Assembly (NCBI GenBank): GCA_037039685.1
Contig: JAWNGF010000007.1
Span: forward strand, 1,116,001-1,180,000
Direction of reading: 5' to 3'
Length of the DNA stretch: 64,000 bases
Origin: Ceratobasidium sp. AG-K
Lineage: Eukaryota > Basidiomycota > Agaricomycetes > Cantharellales > Ceratobasidiaceae
Positions 60,618-64,000 of the stretch are shown piece after piece. The notes below the pieces were generated by a model that did not search any database, was not told the DNA's origin, and worked only from the letters and a program-made list of their open reading frames with translations. A program made the translations under genes and the position numbers. Position 1 is the stretch's first letter. Each line of letters starts with the position of its first letter.

Positions 60618-63600
60618 TAGCATCGATGCCACCGATCGCCCAGCAGACAACCGTCATAATTAACACGGATCGGTCCGTTGGGCCCAATTGACCACTCATT
60701 GCGTGGTGTTGGGAGGCACCGCGAAAGATCGGGTGGAAGCCAGAACAGCAGCTCAGAGTTATGACCTATGACCCATCCATCACCTCTTGTCGTCCAGGCG
60801 TCTTCAAAAGGGGCAAATGAAACTTAGATATATCAGCTGAACAAAGGGGGGAAGTAGCCTACCGATTGCAGTCGTATTGCGGCCGACATGCCAAACCCGA
60901 ATGCTCGAGTCGCGAGACCCAGATACAAGCCGCAAGCCATCAGGTGAGAACGCCGCTGATGTGACCAAGTCGGCATGACCATGGAGGATATCACTACAAT
61001 TTCCATCTTGCATGTTCCACAAGCGTATAGTGCGGTCCCACGAGCTGGAGGCGATGTGCGTACCATCGGGTGAGACTCGGACTGCGGTGACCCAATTAGT
61101 GTGTCCCTTAAGCGGGGCGCCGAGAAGGCAGCCACTCTTCACGTCCCAGACGCGGATTGTGAAATCGTCAGAACCGGACACGATACGAGTGCCATCGGGT
61201 GAGAACGTCACTGACCAAACGCCACCAGTGTGTCCGGTTAACGGAGCAATGGTTAGAGTGCCATCCGGCATATTCCAGATTCGAATTGTTTTGTCGGTGG
61301 ATCCGGAGACGAGAAGCGTGCCGTCGGGTGAGAATGCAACTGAATTGGCAGCCGCAGTATGACCGCTGAAGACGGCACTGACAGGTATGTCGTGATCTAC
61401 GTTCCAGACGCGTATTGTACAATCTGCGGAGCCGGAGGCAGACGCGATTTGTGTGCCATCGGGTGAGACCGTTACTGCCGACACCGCATCGCTATGGCCT
61501 TCAAGTGGAGGCAAGGCGAGAGACCCATCTGCTGCGTTCCATACTCGGACGGTGCGATCGGAGGAGCCAGAAATGATGCGAGCGCCATCGGGAGAGAACA
61601 CCACCGAGTCGACATTGTGGGTATGACCTGTGAATGGAGCGCCAACAAGGGAGCCATCTTGGGCGCTCCACACACGAAGGTTGCTGTCCGAAGAGCCGGA
61701 GGCGATGAGCCGACCATCAGGCGAGAACGCGACTGAAAGGACGATATGCCGGTGGCCCTGCGAAGTATTATCGACGAGATTTGAGTCCTGCACTTTCCAG
61801 ATGCGGACGGTACGGTCAAAAGCGCCAGATACTATGCGTGTGCCGTCTGGCGAATAGGCTACAGACGTGACTCGCCTACTGTGCCCGTCAAATGGTGCCC
61901 CAACGAGCTCTCCGCTTTGCACCTTCCAGACCCTGACAGCCCCGTCCTGAGAACCGGAGGCGACAGTTGTACCGTCCGGAGAAAATGTGACTGAGGTGAC
62001 CCAGCTGTTATCGCCTCGGAAAGGAGCACGAATTAGCCGACTGCTCTGAACATCCCAGACACGGATAGTGCGGTCCTGGGAGCCGGAGACGATATGCGAG
62101 CCGTCAGGAGAGAATGCAACGGACGACACAGGTTGGGTATGACCCTCAAGAACATTACTAACAAGAGGTCCATCTCTCACACGCCAGATATAAACGTTAC
62201 AATCAGTGCTGCCGGAAACGACACGATTGCCGTCTGGCGAGATTGCTAACGAAGTGATAGGATTATTATGACTCTGAAACGGAGTGCCAATGAGGCTGCC
62301 GTTCTGCACGTCCCAGACTCGTGCAGTCCCGTCGTTTGACCCAGAGGCAATATATGTATCGTCAGGTGAGAAAGCTACCGAAGTGACGGTTTTGAGGTGC
62401 CCCTGGAACGGTCCACCAGCAGGAGTGCCATCTTGCACGTTCCAGACGCGGACCGTACAGTCCTCAGAGCCAGAGACAATGCGGGTGCCATCAAATGAGA
62501 ATGCGACCGAGTGGATGGTACCAGTGTGGCCTTCAAATGGCCCACCGATGGGTGCGCCATCGTAGGCGTCTCTGATAGTGAGAGTGCCATTCCTGCCTCC
62601 AATGGCAATGTAGGCGCCGTCGCGAGAGTAGGCAACCGAGTTGACAAGAAAGGCAACCTTCCAGCTTGCTATAGCTGTCTCGTACCTCTGATCAATGCCT
62701 ATGCCCTTAAGCTCCACAAGCCCCTGCATTTGTTGCGAATATCGACCATACACGCCGTTTGAACGATGGGCTAGTGAAAGAGCTGAAACGTAAATGTGAG
62801 GCGTGCTGTGGCAAACGGCATTCGCTGCAAAAGAAGTGATAAAGTTGCGAGCATCCTCCGCGAACTCGAGTAGTGTCGATGAGGGATGGTTTATCTAGAT
62901 TTATTTATGTCACGATGAGGGTCCAAGGGCTTGAGCCCAACACACATGCTCACCGTCAGCCAGCGCTTTGCTCCAAGTATCGTGCGTACACCTTCTCCCA
63001 TCTGCCGTCTCAGGTTCATTGCTTCCATCCAGAAAAGCAGCCATCCCGACAGAAACTCGTTCAACAGATCGTATAGTCCATTAGAGTCGCAGGATTGATC
63101 AAGATGGTCTCCCCAGTACCGGCACACGTAACCCAGTGTTGGCGAGATTGCTTTGTTTACACGCTCCTCCAGCTGAGGTACTTGCTCGTCGACCTGATAT
63201 GACGACTCCAGTCCACAAATGTTGAAACACAGCTGTTCCGTCATCAATCCAAAGCACTGTTGGGTAAGTAGCCAGCTGTGCTGCCTCGAGTCGCAGAAGA
63301 ATGCGGTCGACCGAGATGAATCGAGCATAAAGTCCGTAAACGATGCATGTATGGTTGATATAACTTCGCCTCCTTCGGGCTTGTACAACACAGCATGCAG
63401 GTGTAGTAGCATAGCCTTTGTCTTGTTCAGCTCGACCTTCGCCAGTAGCGCCAAAGTCTCGATAGTGATTGGCTCCCGAGCGCATACAACCGTCCAGAGC
63501 ACGTGCCTCATTCGTTCCTTTGTGTCTCCCTCTCTCATTTTCTCGTCCGCCGTCCGCAAAATGGTCATGTACAGCCTATCGATCTCGACGTGCTCCCCGT

Positions 63601-64000
63601 TCATATCACCGGTCGAGCCACCCGACAGCATCGCTGCCACATGCTCGTCGAAGTCTCTGGTTGCCTCTCCGGCTTTGATGTATCTGACCGCTGTCGCTGC
63701 ATAGATGAACAGGCTGCCAGACCGATCAGCCAGCTGCGCGATTTCGGACCTTGAGAGTGATGGTAACTCTTTCTGTATGTATCGCTCGATGTCTGCTTGC
63801 ACCAACGATCGTTCGATGTCGTGTAGTACCCCAATGCGCGATCCGTCGGGTCGGGTTTCGATTCTATCCCGTATGTTTGGCGCCGGTCGGCTCGTTACAA
63901 AGAACTTGAGTGGCAGATCACCGGCGCTCCGAAGCAGCATGTCAAGCACCGTCTCTACCCCTCTGCTCGCTGTGCACTCGTCTAGAGCATCGATCACTAC
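60533..64000 (-). CDS. NACHT-WD40 NLR-like receptor, partial at window edge
   Basis: The gene enters from the right edge. Its first visible exon (to 62954) has MIDALDECTASRG (Walker B type), FFVTSRPAPNI and the helical NACHT tail. A 59 bp intron (62953-62895) joins to HPSSTLLEFAEDARNFI, a linker, then about 14 WD40 repeats of GHxxxVxSVAFSPDGxxIVSG type down to about 60870. A 40 bp intron (60862-60823) leads to a last exon with FEDAWTTRGDGWVIGHNSELL, the usual end domain of these fungal STAND proteins. The frame then crosses into the foldback element and stops at 60533. Family members (HET-E/D/R relatives) sense non-self and can trigger cell death. The N-terminal effector domain and P-loop lie outside the window. 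Confidence 0.8.

Noticed and set aside
60842..62753. Stand-alone WD40 protein of 649 residues
   Set aside because: The frame joins upstream to the NACHT exon through a clean 59 bp intron and downstream to another exon, so it is part of one receptor gene.
1..64000. CRISPR array, bacterial operon or viral genome
   Set aside because: No regularly spaced short repeats, no operon-type gene packing and dense spliceosomal introns; the window is eukaryotic nuclear DNA.

Overview
The window looks like nuclear DNA of a filamentous basidiomycete. Genes are split by many short GT-AG introns (about 40-60 bp where I could place them), and the gene content is fungal: vacuolar alpha-mannosidase, WOPR/Gti1-Pac2 regulator, NOC2, DHA2-type MFS transporter, serine carboxypeptidase, F-box/LRR protein, caspase-like protease and a NACHT-WD40 receptor. 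That mix recalls Rhizoctonia-type Agaricomycetes, but the genus is an inference from family style, not something the sequence proves.

Layout. 1-11 kb is a relic-rich zone: a broken protein kinase, a decayed caspase-like copy, an apparently complete multi-exon caspase-like gene, a LINE RNase H fragment, and two near-identical Tc1-type transposons facing each other head to head. 11-21 kb holds an F-box/LRR-like gene, a large AGC kinase with a TPF-repeat and charged tail, about 3 kb without recognisable genes, and a small hypothetical gene. 21-38 kb is a conventional gene block: alpha-mannosidase, WOPR factor, phytase-like esterase, a membrane protein and RidA. 37.5-46 kb has an MFS transporter, an unrecognised gene and NOC2. 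46-55.5 kb is an ERCC6L2-like SNF2 helicase gene cut in helicase motif I by a 4.9 kb Ty1/copia element with nearly identical LTRs. 55.6-57.6 kb is a serine carboxypeptidase. 57.9-60.6 kb carries three DNA elements, two of them TA-flanked, including a 1,578 bp foldback with 732 bp arms. The window ends inside a NACHT-WD40 gene whose current 3' end lies in the foldback.

Main points. (1) Transposons have altered two host genes: copia split the helicase, and the foldback replaced the last codons of the NACHT-WD40 gene. (2) Nearly all differences between the two Tc1 copies, the only LTR-LTR difference, and the inactivating changes in copia fit C-to-T transitions at CpG, which suggests methylation-linked decay of repeats. 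(3) Palindromic architecture of TA-targeting elements occurs twice on very different scales. Coordinates of multi-exon genes run from first to last recognised coding base; exon junctions were read by eye.
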